Source: Geodermatophilus telluris
GTDB taxonomy: Bacteria > Actinomycetota > Actinomycetes > Mycobacteriales > Geodermatophilaceae
Direction: 5' to 3'
DNA: 64,000 nucleotides
Assembly (NCBI RefSeq): GCF_900102745.1
Contig: NZ_FMZF01000002.1
Location: forward strand, 310,001 to 374,000
Part shown: positions 9,555-18,500 of the stretch, piece by piece
Layout of the letters: each line of letters begins with the position of its first letter
Numbering within the stretch: the first letter of the stretch is position 1
Made by a program: the position numbers and the translations under genes
Notes under the pieces: model-generated
The model's input: the letters and a program-made list of their open reading frames with translations, nothing else
The model's database searches: none
Told to the model about the DNA's origin: nothing

Positions 9555-10736
9555 GTGTCGCTGGTCGACCTCGTCCTCGTCGCGCTCGCCCTGGTCTTCG
9601 CCTTCTCCGGCTTCCGCCAGGGCCTGCTGGTCTCGGCCACCTCCTTCCTGGGCTTCCTGGGCGGCGCGGTGCTCGGCGCGCAGCTGTCCGGCCCGGTGGC
9701 CGACCGCCTCGACGGCTCCCCGGTCACCCGGGTGTTCGCCGCCCTGGTCGTGGTCCTGGCCGGGGCGCTGCTCGGGCAGGTGCTGGCCGGCGCGGTCGGC
9801 CGGGCGGTGCGCCGCCGGGTCACCTGGGAGCCGGCCGAGGTGGTCGACGCCGTCGCCGGCGCGGTGGTCTCGGCGGTCGCCGTGCTGCTCGTGGCGTGGA
9901 TGGTCGCCACGCCGCTGGCCACCGCGCCCTTCCCGGCGGTCGCCGGCCAGGTCCGGAACTCGGCGCTGGTGCAGGCGGTCGACCGGGCCGTGCCCGACAG
10001 CGTCCGCGCGGTGTACGACTCGCTGCGCGAGGCCATCGACCGGCGGGGCCTGCCCGACGTCCTCGACCCGCTCACCCCCACCCAGGCCCGCGAGGTCGAG
10101 GTGCCCGACGAGGCGCTGCGGTCGAGTCCCGTCGTCGGCCGGGTGCAGGGCTCGGTGGTGAAGATCAGCGGCGTCGCGCCGTCGTGCTCGCGGCAGATCG
10201 ACGGGTCGGGCTTCGTCTACGCCCGGGAGCGGGTGATGACCAACGCGCACGTGCTGGCCGGCGTCGGCGACCCCGTGGTGCTGGCCGAGGGCGAGGAGTA
10301 CGCGGCGACGCCGGTGTACGTCGACGAGGAGATCGACGTCGCGGTGCTCGCCGTCCCCGGCCTGCCGCAGGTGCCGCTCGCCTTCGCGCCCGAGCCGGTG
10401 ACCACCGGCGACGACGCGATCATCATGGGCTACCCCGGCGGCGGGGACCTGTTCGTCGGCCCGGCCCGCGTCCGCGACCGCGGCGACATCAGCGGCCCCG
10501 ACTTCCGCAACGCGCAGACCGTCGAGCGCGAGGTCTACGCCCTGTTCGGCGAGGTGCGGGCCGGCAACTCCGGCGGCCCGCTGTTCGACCCGGCCGGCCA
10601 GGTCCTCGGCGTCGTCTTCGCCTCCGCGATCGACGACCCGTCGACCGGCTACGCGCTCACCGCCGAGCAGGTCGCGTCGGCCGCCCGCCAGGGTGCGGCC
10701 GGCACCGCCCCCGTGGACACCGGCCCCTGCGAGTAG
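9555..10736 (+). CDS. marP: MarP-type membrane serine protease
   Basis: Periplasmic protease with an N-terminal CvpA-like membrane domain (four hydrophobic helices, residues 1-120) and a C-terminal chymotrypsin-fold domain. The catalytic triad is readable as H232 (MTNAHV), D261 (EEIDVAV) and S339 (AGNSGGP). Cysteines 211 and 392 match the disulfide that stabilises M. tuberculosis MarP (Rv3671c), where the enzyme is needed for acid resistance. The length of 393 residues fits. It is the last gene of the nth operon and faces the epoxide hydrolase gene across a repeat-filled 125-base gap. Confidence 0.95.
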   Translation: MSLVDLVLVALALVFAFSGFRQGLLVSATSFLGFLGGAVLGAQLSGPVADRLDGSPVTRVFAALVVVLAGALLGQVLAGAVGRAVRRRVTWEPAEVVDAVAGAVVSAVAVLLVAWMVATPLATAPFPAVAGQVRNSALVQAVDRAVPDSVRAVYDSLREAIDRRGLPDVLDPLTPTQAREVEVPDEALRSSPVVGRVQGSVVKISGVAPSCSRQIDGSGFVYARERVMTNAHVLAGVGDPVVLAEGEEYAATPVYVDEEIDVAVLAVPGLPQVPLAFAPEPVTTGDDAIIMGYPGGGDLFVGPARVRDRGDISGPDFRNAQTVEREVYALFGEVRAGNSGGPLFDPAGQVLGVVFASAIDDPSTGYALTAEQVASAARQGAAGTAPVDTGPCE

Positions 10737-10857
10737 AAGGACCTCCTCGCCCCCTGGAAGGACCTCCCTGCCCCCCACCGCTCGCAGGCTCGCGGCGGGC
10801 CCCTGCAGGGAGGCCGACAGCCGCTCGTGGCGGGCCCCTGCGAGGAGGCCGTTCCAG
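10737..10857. repeat. Nested pair of GC-rich hairpin repeats
   Basis: An inner copy (10756-10815, with GACAG to 10820) interrupts an outer copy (10737-10755 plus 10821-10857). Inner stem: CCTCCCTGC (10763-10771) with GCAGGGAGG (10805-10813). Outer stem: CCTCCTCGC (10742-10750) with GCGAGGAGG (10840-10848). Both stems pair perfectly although their sequences differ. The element lies between convergent marP and ephE and may also terminate them. Related copies are at 16421-16480 and 57785-57850. Confidence 0.75.
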
Positions 10858-10861
10858 CGCG

Positions 10862-11728
10862 TTACTTGGCCCAGGTGGTGATGGCGTCGTTGACCTCGGC
10901 GGGGGTCTCCTCGGGCGGGAAGTGCCCGGTGCCGGGCAGCTCGCGCCACGCGTAGGCCCCGGCGACGTAGCGGCCCGAGCCGCGGGCGGTGCGCGGCAGC
11001 ACCAGCGGGTCGGCGGTGCCGTGCAGCTGCAGCGTCGGCGCGGTGACCGGCGAGGCCATCCGGCGGGCGTAGCGCAGCCCGTCGGGGCGCAGCTGGGAGC
11101 GGCCGGCCCAGCGGAAGTACTCCATCGACCCGTACGCGGCCTGCGGGATCCGCGCCGCCGACCGGTAGCGCCGCACCGCCTCGGCGAAGTCGGCGGTCTG
11201 CGTCCAGGCCGGCCCCGCCCACCGGCGCAGGTACTCCGCGACCGGGTCGTCGTCGGCCCGGGTCAGCCGGTGCTCGGGCCAGCGCGGCACCTGGAAGCCC
11301 AGGACGTGCCGCAGCGCGCGCCGCTGGGCGCGGTCGGCGAGCCCGGCGCGCAGCAGCCGCGGGTGGGCCATCGAGACGACGACCAGCCGGCGGACGCTGC
11401 GCGGGTGCAGCGCGGCCATCGTCCAGGCCACCAGCGCACCCCAGTCGTGCCCGACGACGACGGCGTCGCGCTCCCCGAGCGCCCGGACCAGCGCCGCCGC
11501 GTCGCTCGCCGCCGTCGGCAGGTCGTACCCGCGCGGGGGCTTGTCGCTGGCGCCGTAGCCGCGCAGGTCCGGGGCGACGGCCCGGAAGCCGGCGTCGGCG
11601 AGCGCGGGGAGCTGGGCCCGCCAGGTCCACCAGTACTGCGGGAACCCGTGCAGCAGCAGCACCAGCGGACCCTCGCCGGCCTCGGCCAGGTGCAGCCGGA
11701 CCCCGTTGGCGGAGGTGTCGCGGTGCAC
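10862..11728 (-). CDS. ephE: Alpha/beta-fold hydrolase, epoxide hydrolase type
   Basis: Soluble epoxide-hydrolase-like enzyme, about 288 residues. The oxyanion-hole motif HGFPQYWW, the nucleophile Asp in GHDWGA, the acid Asp in HGTADPLV and the base His in GTGHFPPEE are all present, and a cap-domain Tyr is seen in QAAYGSMEYFRW. The first usable start after the upstream stop is GTG at 11728; no canonical start exists further upstream, so the mature protein is slightly shorter than mycobacterial EphE. It follows the holin-like membrane gene on the same strand. The physiological epoxide is unknown. Confidence 0.88.
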   Translation of the reverse strand: MHRDTSANGVRLHLAEAGEGPLVLLLHGFPQYWWTWRAQLPALADAGFRAVAPDLRGYGASDKPPRGYDLPTAASDAAALVRALGERDAVVVGHDWGALVAWTMAALHPRSVRRLVVVSMAHPRLLRAGLADRAQRRALRHVLGFQVPRWPEHRLTRADDDPVAEYLRRWAGPAWTQTADFAEAVRRYRSAARIPQAAYGSMEYFRWAGRSQLRPDGLRYARRMASPVTAPTLQLHGTADPLVLPRTARGSGRYVAGAYAWRELPGTGHFPPEETPAEVNDAITTWAK

Positions 11729-11826
11729 CCACGGCCCCGGCAGCAGGACGCTGGTGGCGTCGGGCCGCTCGTCGGTGGGGACGGCGGCCGGGGCCGGGCG
11801 CCCGCCGCGCCGCCCGGGAGCGGGAC

Positions 11827-12348
11827 TCAGACCAGGTAGGTGTCGGGGCCGCGGCGCTCGACCCGGCCGTTGCTCACCGTCGGCAGGGCGCGGCGGCGCT
11901 GACCGGGCTCCTCGCGGTGCATGACGTCGGGCAGCTCGCGCAGCGACTCGAGGGTGCGCTCCGGCTTGTCGATCTTCTTGAGCATCCGCAGGCCGACCAG
12001 CCCGGCCACGCCGGCGATGACGAGCAGCAGGACGGTGACGATGAGGTAGGACACCCAGCGCGGCAGGCCGAGCGCGGTCAGCGCCTCGGCCAGGGTGACG
12101 AACAGGTAGATGCCGGCGAAGGCCAGCAGCACGCCGGCGACGGCGAACAGCGCGATGCTGACACCGGCCTTCTTCGCCGAGCGGCCGATCTCGGCCTTGG
12201 CCAGCTCGATCTCGCCGCGGACCAGCGTGGACACGTCGGCCATCGCGCTCTGCACCAGCGCGCCCACCGACGGGTCGGTGTGCGCGGAGACGGCGGACGT
12301 GGCGTGGCGCCCGCTGGCCGGGGTGGACGAGGACACGCTGTGGGCCAC
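11827..12348 (-). CDS. Phage-holin-family (Holin-X) membrane protein
   Basis: A 173-residue protein with a soluble N-terminal helix (SMADVSTLVRGEIELAKAEI) and two hydrophobic helices (about residues 65-120), the arrangement of the putative actinobacterial holin superfamily III. It is a chromosomal housekeeping family equivalent to Rv3669 and not a sign of prophage. The GTG at 12348 has GGAGGA six bases upstream and is preferred over an upstream in-frame ATG at 12447. The cytosolic C-terminus is basic. Function is unknown. Confidence 0.82.
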   Translation of the reverse strand: MAHSVSSSTPASGRHATSAVSAHTDPSVGALVQSAMADVSTLVRGEIELAKAEIGRSAKKAGVSIALFAVAGVLLAFAGIYLFVTLAEALTALGLPRWVSYLIVTVLLLVIAGVAGLVGLRMLKKIDKPERTLESLRELPDVMHREEPGQRRRALPTVSNGRVERRGPDTYLV

Positions 12349-12430
12349 GGGGGCTCCTCCCTGCTCTGGCGACCGCGGCGCGGCCTGTCGCAGGTGATCG
12401 TCCCGCATCCCGGACGGACCCGCGCCCCGA

Positions 12431-12455
12431 CCTCCCCGATCGTGCACGGGGGAGG
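12431..12455 (-). terminator. Terminator hairpin after acs
   Basis: CCTCCCC (12431-12437) can pair with GGGGAGG (12449-12455) across an 11-base loop, about 30 bases beyond the acs stop on the minus strand. There is no U-tract. Confidence 0.5.
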
Positions 12456-12483
12456 CCGGGACGGGTCGGTCCGTCGGTCCTCG

Positions 12484-14436
12484 CTAGTCCTCGGAGGAGG
12501 AGTTGGCGGGGAGCTTGTCCTTGATCAGGTTCATCACCGAGGAGTCGGTCAGCGTGGTGACGTCGCCGAGCTCGCGGTTCTCGGCGATGTCGCGGAGCAG
12601 CCGGCGCATGATCTTGCCCGAGCGGGTCTTGGGCAGCTCCTGCACGACCATGATCTGGCGCGGCTTGGCGATCGGGCCGATGTCCCGGGCCACGTGGGTG
12701 CGCAGCGTCTGCACCAGCTCGTCCCCCGAGTCCTCGGCGCTGCCGCGGAGGATGACGAACGCGACGATGCCCTGGCCGGTGGTCGGGTCGCTGGCACCGA
12801 CGACCGCGGCCTCCGCCACCGCCGGGTGGGCGACGAGGGAGGACTCCACCTCGGTGGTGGAGATGCGGTGCCCGGACACGTTCATGACGTCGTCCACCCG
12901 GCCGAGCAGCCAGATGTCGCCGTCGTCGTCCTTCTTGGCGCCGTCCCCGGCGAAGTAGACCTCCGTGCCGAACCGCGACCAGTAGGTGTCGACGTAGCGG
13001 TCGTCGTCGCCCCAGATGGTGCGCAGCATCGACGGCCACGGCTCGGTGAGCACCAGCAGGCCGGTGGTGTCGTCGCCGAGCTCGTTGCCCTCGTCGTCGA
13101 CGACCTTGGCCGAGATGCCGGGGAAGGGCGTCTGCGCCGAGCCGGGCTTGAGGTCCGTCACGCCGGGCAGCGGGTTGATCATGTGCGCGCCGGTCTCGGT
13201 CTGCCACCAGGTGTCCACGATCGGGCAGCGGCCGCCGCCGATGTTCTTGTGGTACCAGAGCCAGGCCTCGGGGTTGATCGGTTCTCCGACCGAGCCGAGC
13301 ACGCGCAGGCTGGACAGGTCGAACCCCGCCGGGACGTCCTCGCCCCACTTCATGAAGGTCCGGATCACCGTGGGCGCGGTGTAGAGGATCGTCACCCCGT
13401 ACTTCTCGATGATCTCGAACCAGCGGCCGCGGTGCGGGGTCTCCGGGGTGCCCTCGTACATGATCGAGGTGGCCCGGTTGGCCAGCGGCCCGTAGACGAT
13501 GTAGCTGTGCCCGGTGACCCAGCCGATGTCGGCCGAGGTCCAGAAGACGTCGGTGTCGGGCTTGAGGTCGAAGGACGCCCAGTGCGAGTACGCGACCTGG
13601 GTGAGGTAGCCGCCCGAGGTGTGCAGGATGCCCTTGGGCTTCGCCGTCGTCCCGGACGTGTACATGATGTAGAGCGGGTGCTCGGCGTCGAAGGCCTCGG
13701 GCGTGTGCTCGGTCGACTGCCGGTCGACGACGTCGTGCCACCACAGGTCGCGGCCCTCGGTCCACTCGACGTCCTGCTCGGTGCGGCGGACGACGAGCAC
13801 GTTGCGCACGCTGTCGGTGCGCGCGACCGCCTCGTCCACCGCCGGCTTCAGCGCGCTGGGCGCACCGCGCCGGTAGCCGCCGTCGGAGGTGACGACGACG
13901 ACGGCGCCGGAGTCGGTGATCCGGCTGGCCAGCGCGTCGCTGGAGAAACCGCCGAACACGACCATGTGGACGGCGCCGATGCGGGCGCAGGCCAGCATGG
14001 CCACGACCGCCTCGGGGATCATCGGCATGTAGACGGCCACCCGGTCGCCGGCCTGCACCCCGAGCTCGAGCAGCGCGTTGGCCGCCTTGCACACCTCGTC
14101 CTTGAGCTGGGCGTAGGTGATCGTGCGGGTGTCGCCGGGCTCGCCTTCCCAGTGGTAGGCGACCTGCTCGCCGTGGCCGTCCTCGACGTGCCGGTCGACG
14201 CAGTTGTAGGCGATGTTGAGCTTGCCGCCGACGAACCACTTGGCGAAGGGCGGGTTGCTCCAGTCGAGCACCTGGTCCCACTCCTGCGCCCAGCTCAGCC
14301 GGCGGGCGGCGGACTCCCAGAACGCCAGGCGGTCGCGCTCGGCCTCGGCGTAGACGTCGGCGCCGACGTTCGCCTGCGCGGCCAGCTGCTCCGGCGCCGG
14401 GAAGCGGTGGCCCTCCTGCACGTCCGACTCGCTCAC
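12484..14436 (-). CDS. acs: Acetyl-CoA synthetase (AMP-forming)
   Basis: Activates acetate to acetyl-CoA through acetyl-AMP. The 650-residue length is typical. Visible motifs are the P-loop-like [15 protein letters not shown], the adenylate motif [10 protein letters not shown], and the C-terminal TRSGKIMRR with the acetylatable lysine K608. The GTG start at 14436 has GGAGGGA eight bases upstream. A TACGGT box on the minus strand near 14500 may be its -10. It is equivalent to Rv3667. In mycobacteria the dpp transporter genes follow; here the FhuF-like gene, the redox locus and the cob region follow instead. Confidence 0.97.
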   Translation of the reverse strand: MSESDVQEGHRFPAPEQLAAQANVGADVYAEAERDRLAFWESAARRLSWAQEWDQVLDWSNPPFAKWFVGGKLNIAYNCVDRHVEDGHGEQVAYHWEGEPGDTRTITYAQLKDEVCKAANALLELGVQAGDRVAVYMPMIPEAVVAMLACARIGAVHMVVFGGFSSDALASRITDSGAVVVVTSDGGYRRGAPSALKPAVDEAVARTDSVRNVLVVRRTEQDVEWTEGRDLWWHDVVDRQSTEHTPEAFDAEHPLYIMYTSGTTAKPKGILHTSGGYLTQVAYSHWASFDLKPDTDVFWTSADIGWVTGHSYIVYGPLANRATSIMYEGTPETPHRGRWFEIIEKYGVTILYTAPTVIRTFMKWGEDVPAGFDLSSLRVLGSVGEPINPEAWLWYHKNIGGGRCPIVDTWWQTETGAHMINPLPGVTDLKPGSAQTPFPGISAKVVDDEGNELGDDTTGLLVLTEPWPSMLRTIWGDDDRYVDTYWSRFGTEVYFAGDGAKKDDDGDIWLLGRVDDVMNVSGHRISTTEVESSLVAHPAVAEAAVVGASDPTTGQGIVAFVILRGSAEDSGDELVQTLRTHVARDIGPIAKPRQIMVVQELPKTRSGKIMRRLLRDIAENRELGDVTTLTDSSVMNLIKDKLPANSSSED

Positions 14437-14571
14437 GGTGCGGCTCCCTCCATGTCGTGCGTGGGGTCGCCCCGTCGCGACCCGGCGTGTCCCAGCACAC
14501 ACCGTAGGGCCCGCCCGGATGGTGCGTGAGCCCCCGCAACGTCGGTGCAGCGGGACGGCCAGACTGGGCCG

Positions 14572-15279
14572 GTGGACGGCGGCCCGCAGGCGCAGGTGGC
14601 GGCCCGGGTGCCCGGCGCGGCCGGCCTCGGGCTGCTGGCGCCGCCGTCGGCCCGGCCGCTGCCCGCGGAGCTGCTCGCCGACCCGGCCTGGACCGCGCGG
14701 CGGGTCGCGGCGCTGGGCCGCCGGTACCGCAGCGCCGACCGCCGCGTGCTGGCCACCGTCTGGTGGTACTCGGCATCGGCGGTGCTGCTCGCGCCCCTCG
14801 CCGCCGGGCTGGCCACCGGCCGGCCCCTCTCGGCACGGCTGGCCGACACCACGCTGTACGAGCTGGCCGGCGGGCCGCTGGTCGCCGCGGTCTCGGCCGC
14901 GCCGGCCGGACCGGACCCGGCGGGGGAGCTGCGCGCGGCACTCGCCGCGGCGGTCGCCGCGGTGGCCGAGGCGGGCGGGGTGCGCGAGCGGCCGCTGTGG
15001 GCGGTGGCCGCCGACTCCCTCGCCGGCCGGCTGCTCGCCGTGGGCCGGGCGCTGGACGCCGTCGGCCCGATGACCGCACTGGCCGCCCCGGTGGCCGCGG
15101 CCGTGGGGTCCCCGTTGCCGGCGCCGCGGTTCACCGACGTCGGCGGCACCCGCTTCGTCCGGCGGGTCTCCTGCTGCCTGCTCTACCGGCTGCCGCCCGA
15201 GCCGATGTGCACCGCCTGCCCGGGCCGTCCCCCCGAGCACCGGCGGGTGCTGCTGGAGGCCGCCGCCGGGCAGTGGTGA
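14572..15279 (+). CDS. FhuF-like (2Fe-2S)-binding protein
   Basis: About 235 residues. The C-terminal segment [20 protein letters not shown] has the C-C-x10-C-x2-C pattern of FhuF-type proteins, which hold a 2Fe-2S cluster and reduce ferric siderophores in E. coli. The N-terminal part is Ala/Leu-rich and helical with a [13 protein letters not shown] motif seen in the family. I chose GTG at 14572 because CAGACT (14560-14565) lies 6 bases upstream as a leaderless -10 box; GTG at 14545 is an alternative. Divergent from acs and convergent with the QueA-like gene. No siderophore genes are nearby, so iron reduction is inferred. Confidence 0.75.
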   Translation: MDGGPQAQVAARVPGAAGLGLLAPPSARPLPAELLADPAWTARRVAALGRRYRSADRRVLATVWWYSASAVLLAPLAAGLATGRPLSARLADTTLYELAGGPLVAAVSAAPAGPDPAGELRAALAAAVAAVAEAGGVRERPLWAVAADSLAGRLLAVGRALDAVGPMTALAAPVAAAVGSPLPAPRFTDVGGTRFVRRVSCCLLYRLPPEPMCTACPGRPPEHRRVLLEAAAGQW

Positions 15280-15286
15280 CGGGCGG

Positions 15287-16312
15287 CTACGGCAGGAACA
15301 GCATCGAGTCGCCGTACTCGTGCCACAGCCAGCCCCCCGCGGTGGCCGCCCGGTACGCGGTGTCCACGAGCTCCGTCCCGGCCACGGCGTGCAGGAGCAG
15401 CAGGTGGCTGGCCTCGGGGGCGTGCAGGCCGGTGACGAGGCCGGTGACCGCGCGCGCCGGGTGGTCGGGGCCCAGCACCAGGTCGGTCCAGCCCTCGCCG
15501 GGCCGGGTGACCCCGTCGTCCCCGGTCACCGTCTCCAGCGCGCGGGTCGCCGTGGTGCCCACCGCGACCACCCGCCTCCCCGCCGCCCGGGTGGCGTTGA
15601 CCAGCCGCGCGGTCACCTCCGGGACGCGGTAGCGCTCGGGCGCCGGCGGCTCGTGCAGCTCGGGGCTGGAGACGCCGGCGTGCAGCACCAGCGGCACCAC
15701 GGGGACCCCGCGGGCCAGGAGCCGCACCAGCAGCCGGTCGGTGAACGGCCGCCCGGCGCTGGCGTTCTCGGCGCTGCCGGGCTCGGTGGCGTACACGTTC
15801 TGCGCCTCGGCCAGCCGCACCGGCGCCCGCAGGTAGCCGTAGCGCACCGGCTGCCCGTGCTCGGCGAGGTAGGGCACCAGCGCGACGGCCGGCGTCACGT
15901 GCGCCCGCCAGAGCCGCGACGGGCGCGCCGGGTCGGGGAAGCCGGTGCGCAATCGCAACCGCACACCGCCGGGCAGGCCGAGCTCCGTGCCGGGCTCCAG
16001 GCCGGTCTCCGGGCCGTCGTTGCCGGGGCGGCGGACCTCGACCACCCAGCTGCCGTCGTCGAGCGCCGTCGACACGTGCAGCGGCACGACCCGCCCGTCG
16101 GCGCGGCGGGCCTCGAGCCGGGCGGCCAGCGTGGCCGAGGTGTTGACCACCAGCAGGTCGCCGGGCTCGAGCAGGTCGGGCAGGTCGCGGAAGCGGGCGG
16201 CGGTGGTGCTGCCGGGCCGCACGGCCATCAGCCGGACGCCGTCGCGAGACAGCCCGCGGTGCTCCGGCGGCTCGGTGGCCTCGCTGCCGGGCGGGAGGGC
16301 GAAGGCGGTCAC
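15287..16312 (-). CDS. QueA-like S-adenosylmethionine:tRNA ribosyltransferase-isomerase
   Basis: A 341-residue protein with QueA-family features: [14 protein letters not shown] near the N-terminus, [20 protein letters not shown] in the middle and a C-terminal [11 protein letters not shown]. Classical QueA transfers and isomerises the ribosyl part of SAM onto preQ1-tRNA in queuosine synthesis. No other queuosine gene (tgt, queC/D/E/G) is in the window, and the gene overlaps an SDR gene by 4 bases under a SoxR-type promoter. Both facts suggest a paralogue with a different role. The residue pattern otherwise looks intact, so it is probably an active enzyme. Confidence 0.85.
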   Translation of the reverse strand: MTAFALPPGSEATEPPEHRGLSRDGVRLMAVRPGSTTAARFRDLPDLLEPGDLLVVNTSATLAARLEARRADGRVVPLHVSTALDDGSWVVEVRRPGNDGPETGLEPGTELGLPGGVRLRLRTGFPDPARPSRLWRAHVTPAVALVPYLAEHGQPVRYGYLRAPVRLAEAQNVYATEPGSAENASAGRPFTDRLLVRLLARGVPVVPLVLHAGVSSPELHEPPAPERYRVPEVTARLVNATRAAGRRVVAVGTTATRALETVTGDDGVTRPGEGWTDLVLGPDHPARAVTGLVTGLHAPEASHLLLLHAVAGTELVDTAYRAATAGGWLWHEYGDSMLFLP

Positions 16313-17055
16313 CGCGCCGCCTCCGCCGGGAGGAGGTCCGCGGCGCGCAGCCGGCCGCTGGGCGGCGGGTCGTCGAGCAGCCGCAGGAACGCCGGGACGA
16401 CGTCCTCCGGGGCGGGCAGTGGAAGGACCTCCCCGCCCCCCGCCACTCGCGAGCTCGCGGCGGGCCCCTGCGCGGAGGCCACGGGCGCGGCGGCCCGGTG
16501 CATGTCGGTGGCCATGTCGCCGGGGTCGACGGCGTACACCCGCAGCGCGGGGTGCTCGACGGCGAGGACGGCGGTCAGCAGGTCCAGGGCGGCCTTGCCG
16601 GCGCCGTACCCGCCCCAGCCCGGGTAGGCCTCCACCGCGGCGTCGCTGCTGACCGACACCACCGTGCCGCCGGCCCGCTCGAGCGCCGGGAGCACCGCCT
16701 GCACCAGCGCCAGCGGCGCCACGGTGTTCACGGCCAGCACCCGCTCGAGGGCGGCGGGCGGGAGGTCGGCCAGCCGGGGCAGCGGGGTCGGGCCGAGGTC
16801 GCTGGCGTTGTTCACCAGCAGGTCGAGCCGGTCGCCCACGGCGGCGGCGAGGTCGGCGCGGTGGGCGGGGTCGGTGACGTCACCGGGCAGGGCGGTGACC
16901 CGGCAGGCAGCGGGCAGGGCGGCGACGGTGCGGGTGAGCCGGCCGGCGTCGCGGGCGTCGACGACGAGCCGCCAGCCGCGGGCGGCGAGGGCGGCGGCCA
17001 GGGCGGCGCCGAGGCCGCGGGAGGCACCGGTGACGAGTGCGGTGGGAGGTGTCAT
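16309..17055 (-). CDS. Short-chain dehydrogenase/reductase under SoxR-type promoter
   Basis: NAD(P)-dependent oxidoreductase of 248 residues. It shows the TGASRGLG dinucleotide-binding motif (residues 9-16), NNAS (82-85), the catalytic Ser in SVSSDAA, and Y150-x3-K154 in the GYGAGKAAL segment. Residues about 192-211 (ASAQGPAASSRVAGGGEVLP) are encoded by an in-frame copy of a dispersed hairpin repeat and probably form an extra loop before the C-terminal helix. The ATG at 17055 is preceded by a SoxR-type promoter. It overlaps the QueA-like gene by 4 bases (GTGA), so the two form an operon. Substrate unknown. Confidence 0.88.
   Translation of the reverse strand: MTPPTALVTGASRGLGAALAAALAARGWRLVVDARDAGRLTRTVAALPAACRVTALPGDVTDPAHRADLAAAVGDRLDLLVNNASDLGPTPLPRLADLPPAALERVLAVNTVAPLALVQAVLPALERAGGTVVSVSSDAAVEAYPGWGGYGAGKAALDLLTAVLAVEHPALRVYAVDPGDMATDMHRAAAPVASAQGPAASSRVAGGGEVLPLPAPEDVVPAFLRLLDDPPPSGRLRAADLLPAEAAR
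16421..16480. repeat. 60-bp hairpin repeat inserted in frame inside the SDR gene
   Basis: This 60-base stretch matches the inner repeat at 10756-10815 with about eight differences, sharing GGAAGGACCTCC at one end and GCGGCGGGCCCCTGC plus GGAGGCC at the other. Its stem arms are CCTCCCCGC (16428-16436) and GCGCGGAGG (16470-16478), with one mismatch. Being 60 bases long, it keeps the SDR frame open. Confidence 0.8.
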
Positions 17056-17061
17056 GGCGCT

Positions 17062-17092
17062 ACCCTCGAACTTCAAGTCCACTTGAGGTCAA
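17062..17092 (-). promoter_or_regulatory. soxR box: SoxR operator and promoter of the SDR/QueA-like operon
   Basis: On the minus strand, TTGACC (-35, 17092-17087) and GAGGGT (-10, 17067-17062) are separated by 19 bases, the stretched spacer typical of MerR/SoxR-activated promoters. The near-palindrome CTTCAAGTCCACTTGAGG (17071-17088) covers the spacer and closely matches the E. coli SoxR box CCTCAAGTTAACTTGAGG. The -10 ends 6 bases before the SDR ATG, so the transcript is probably leaderless. soxR is transcribed away on the other strand and may be autoregulated. Confidence 0.85.
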
Positions 17093-17101
17093 GGGGGTGC
17101 G

Positions 17102-17638
17102 GTGGACGGGCTGTCGATCGGTGAGGTGGCCGCCCGGGCCGGGCTGGCGCCGTCGGCGCTGCGCCACTACGAGGCGCAGGGGCTGGTCACCGCCACCCGC
17201 ACGGCCGGCGGCGCCCGGCGCTTCCCGCGGTCGGTGCTGCGGCGGCTGGCCTTCGTGCGGGCGGCGCAGAACGTGGGGCTCTCGCTGCCGGAGATCCGCG
17301 AGGCGCTCGGCACGCTGCCCGAGGGGCGGACGCCGTCGGCGCGCGACTGGGCGCGCCTGTCGCGCGGCTGGCGCGACCGGCTCGACGCGCAGATCGCGGC
17401 GCTGGAGCAGCTGCGCGACGGGCTGTCCTCGTGCATCGGGTGCGGCTGCCTGTCGCTCACCGCCTGCGCGCTGTCCAACCCGGGCGACGCCGCCGCGGGG
17501 GAGGGGACCGGCGCGCGCCGGCTCTCGCCACTGCTGCGCCGCACACCGCCGGCGAGCAACGCCGTCCCGGCACCTCGCGCACCGAGGCACGGCGGGGCAG
17601 GATCCGGGACGGGGCCGTCCACCCCGTCCACCGGATGA
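17102..17638 (+). CDS. soxR: SoxR redox-sensing MerR-family regulator
   Basis: MerR-fold transcription factor with an N-terminal winged helix (LSIGEVAARAGLAPSALRHY), a dimer helix, and the diagnostic cysteine cluster C111-x2-C114-x-C116-x5-C122 for the 2Fe-2S sensor. In actinobacteria SoxR responds to redox-active compounds more than to superoxide itself. It is longer than usual (178 against about 150 residues) because of a Pro/Ala/Gly-rich tail after residue 125. The start GTG at 17102 follows AAGGGGG. A SoxR box lies in the divergent intergenic region, and the DODA-type dioxygenase gene starts 10 bases after the stop. Confidence 0.95.
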   Translation: MDGLSIGEVAARAGLAPSALRHYEAQGLVTATRTAGGARRFPRSVLRRLAFVRAAQNVGLSLPEIREALGTLPEGRTPSARDWARLSRGWRDRLDAQIAALEQLRDGLSSCIGCGCLSLTACALSNPGDAAAGEGTGARRLSPLLRRTPPASNAVPAPRAPRHGGAGSGTGPSTPSTG

Positions 17639-17648
17639 GGAGAGCCGC

Positions 17649-18500
17649 ATGACGCTCATGCCCGCCGCCTTCATCGGTCACGGCAACCCGATGAACGCCC
17701 TCGAGCGCAACCGCTACACCGACGCCTGGCGGGCCCTGGGGCGCTCGGTGCCCCGGCCGCGGGCCATCCTGGTGGTCTCGGCCCACTGGTACGTGCACGC
17801 GACGGCGGTGACGGCGATGGCCAGGCCGCGCACCATCCACGACTTCTTCGGCTTCCCGCCGGAGCTGTTCGACGTCAGCTACGACGCCCCGGGGCTGCCG
17901 GAGCTGCACGAGCAGGTGGCCGACGTCGTCTCCCCGACCTGGGTGGGCGCCGACCTCGACAGCTGGGGCATCGACCACGGCACCTGGTCGGTGCTGCTGC
18001 ACGCGTTCCCCGAGGCCGACATCCCGGTCGTGCAGCTGTCCATCAACGCCCTCAAGGGCGCCGACTACCACCTGCAGATGGGCGCCGCGCTGGCCCCGCT
18101 GCGCGAGGACGGCGTCCTGGTGGTCGGCAGCGGGAACGTGGTGCACAACCTCGGCGGGGTCAGCCGCGCCATGCCCGACGCCGGGTTCGACTGGGCGCAG
18201 CGCTTCGACGAGCAGGTCAAGGAGCTCATGCTCACCGACCCGGCCGCGGTGGCCCGCCTCGACGGGCACCGCGACTTCGACCTCGCCGTCCCGACGCCCG
18301 ACCACTTCCTGCCGCTGCTCTACGTGGCCGGCATGGCCGGCGCCACCGGGACGACGGCGGACGTGCTCGTCGACGGCTACGCCTACGGGTCGCTGTCGAT
18401 GACCTCCTACACCGTGGGCACGCCCGCGCCGAAGGCCGAGGGCAGCGGCTTCGCCGCCCCGCTGCCCGAGGCGCCGCCCCCGGACGGCGCCAACATCTAG
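17649..18500 (+). CDS. ygiD: Class III extradiol dioxygenase, DODA/YgiD type
   Basis: A 283-residue LigB-superfamily protein resembling 4,5-DOPA extradiol dioxygenase YgiD. Metal-binding histidines are visible in FIGHGNPMNAL near the N-terminus, SAHWYVH, and GSGNVVHNLG; IDHGTWSVLLH is also typical. Such enzymes cleave catechols using Zn or Fe. The ATG has GAGGAGAG upstream. It lies directly downstream of soxR, so it may be co-expressed. Its stop and the stop of the convergent cobA gene share the palindrome CTAG at 18497-18500, leaving no space for a terminator. Confidence 0.9.
   Translation: MTLMPAAFIGHGNPMNALERNRYTDAWRALGRSVPRPRAILVVSAHWYVHATAVTAMARPRTIHDFFGFPPELFDVSYDAPGLPELHEQVADVVSPTWVGADLDSWGIDHGTWSVLLHAFPEADIPVVQLSINALKGADYHLQMGAALAPLREDGVLVVGSGNVVHNLGGVSRAMPDAGFDWAQRFDEQVKELMLTDPAAVARLDGHRDFDLAVPTPDHFLPLLYVAGMAGATGTTADVLVDGYAYGSLSMTSYTVGTPAPKAEGSGFAAPLPEAPPPDGANI

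Noticed and set aside
11827-12348. Possible prophage remnant suggested by a holin-family gene
   Set aside because: The protein is the actinobacterial Holin-X type found in a conserved housekeeping neighbourhood; no other phage gene is near.
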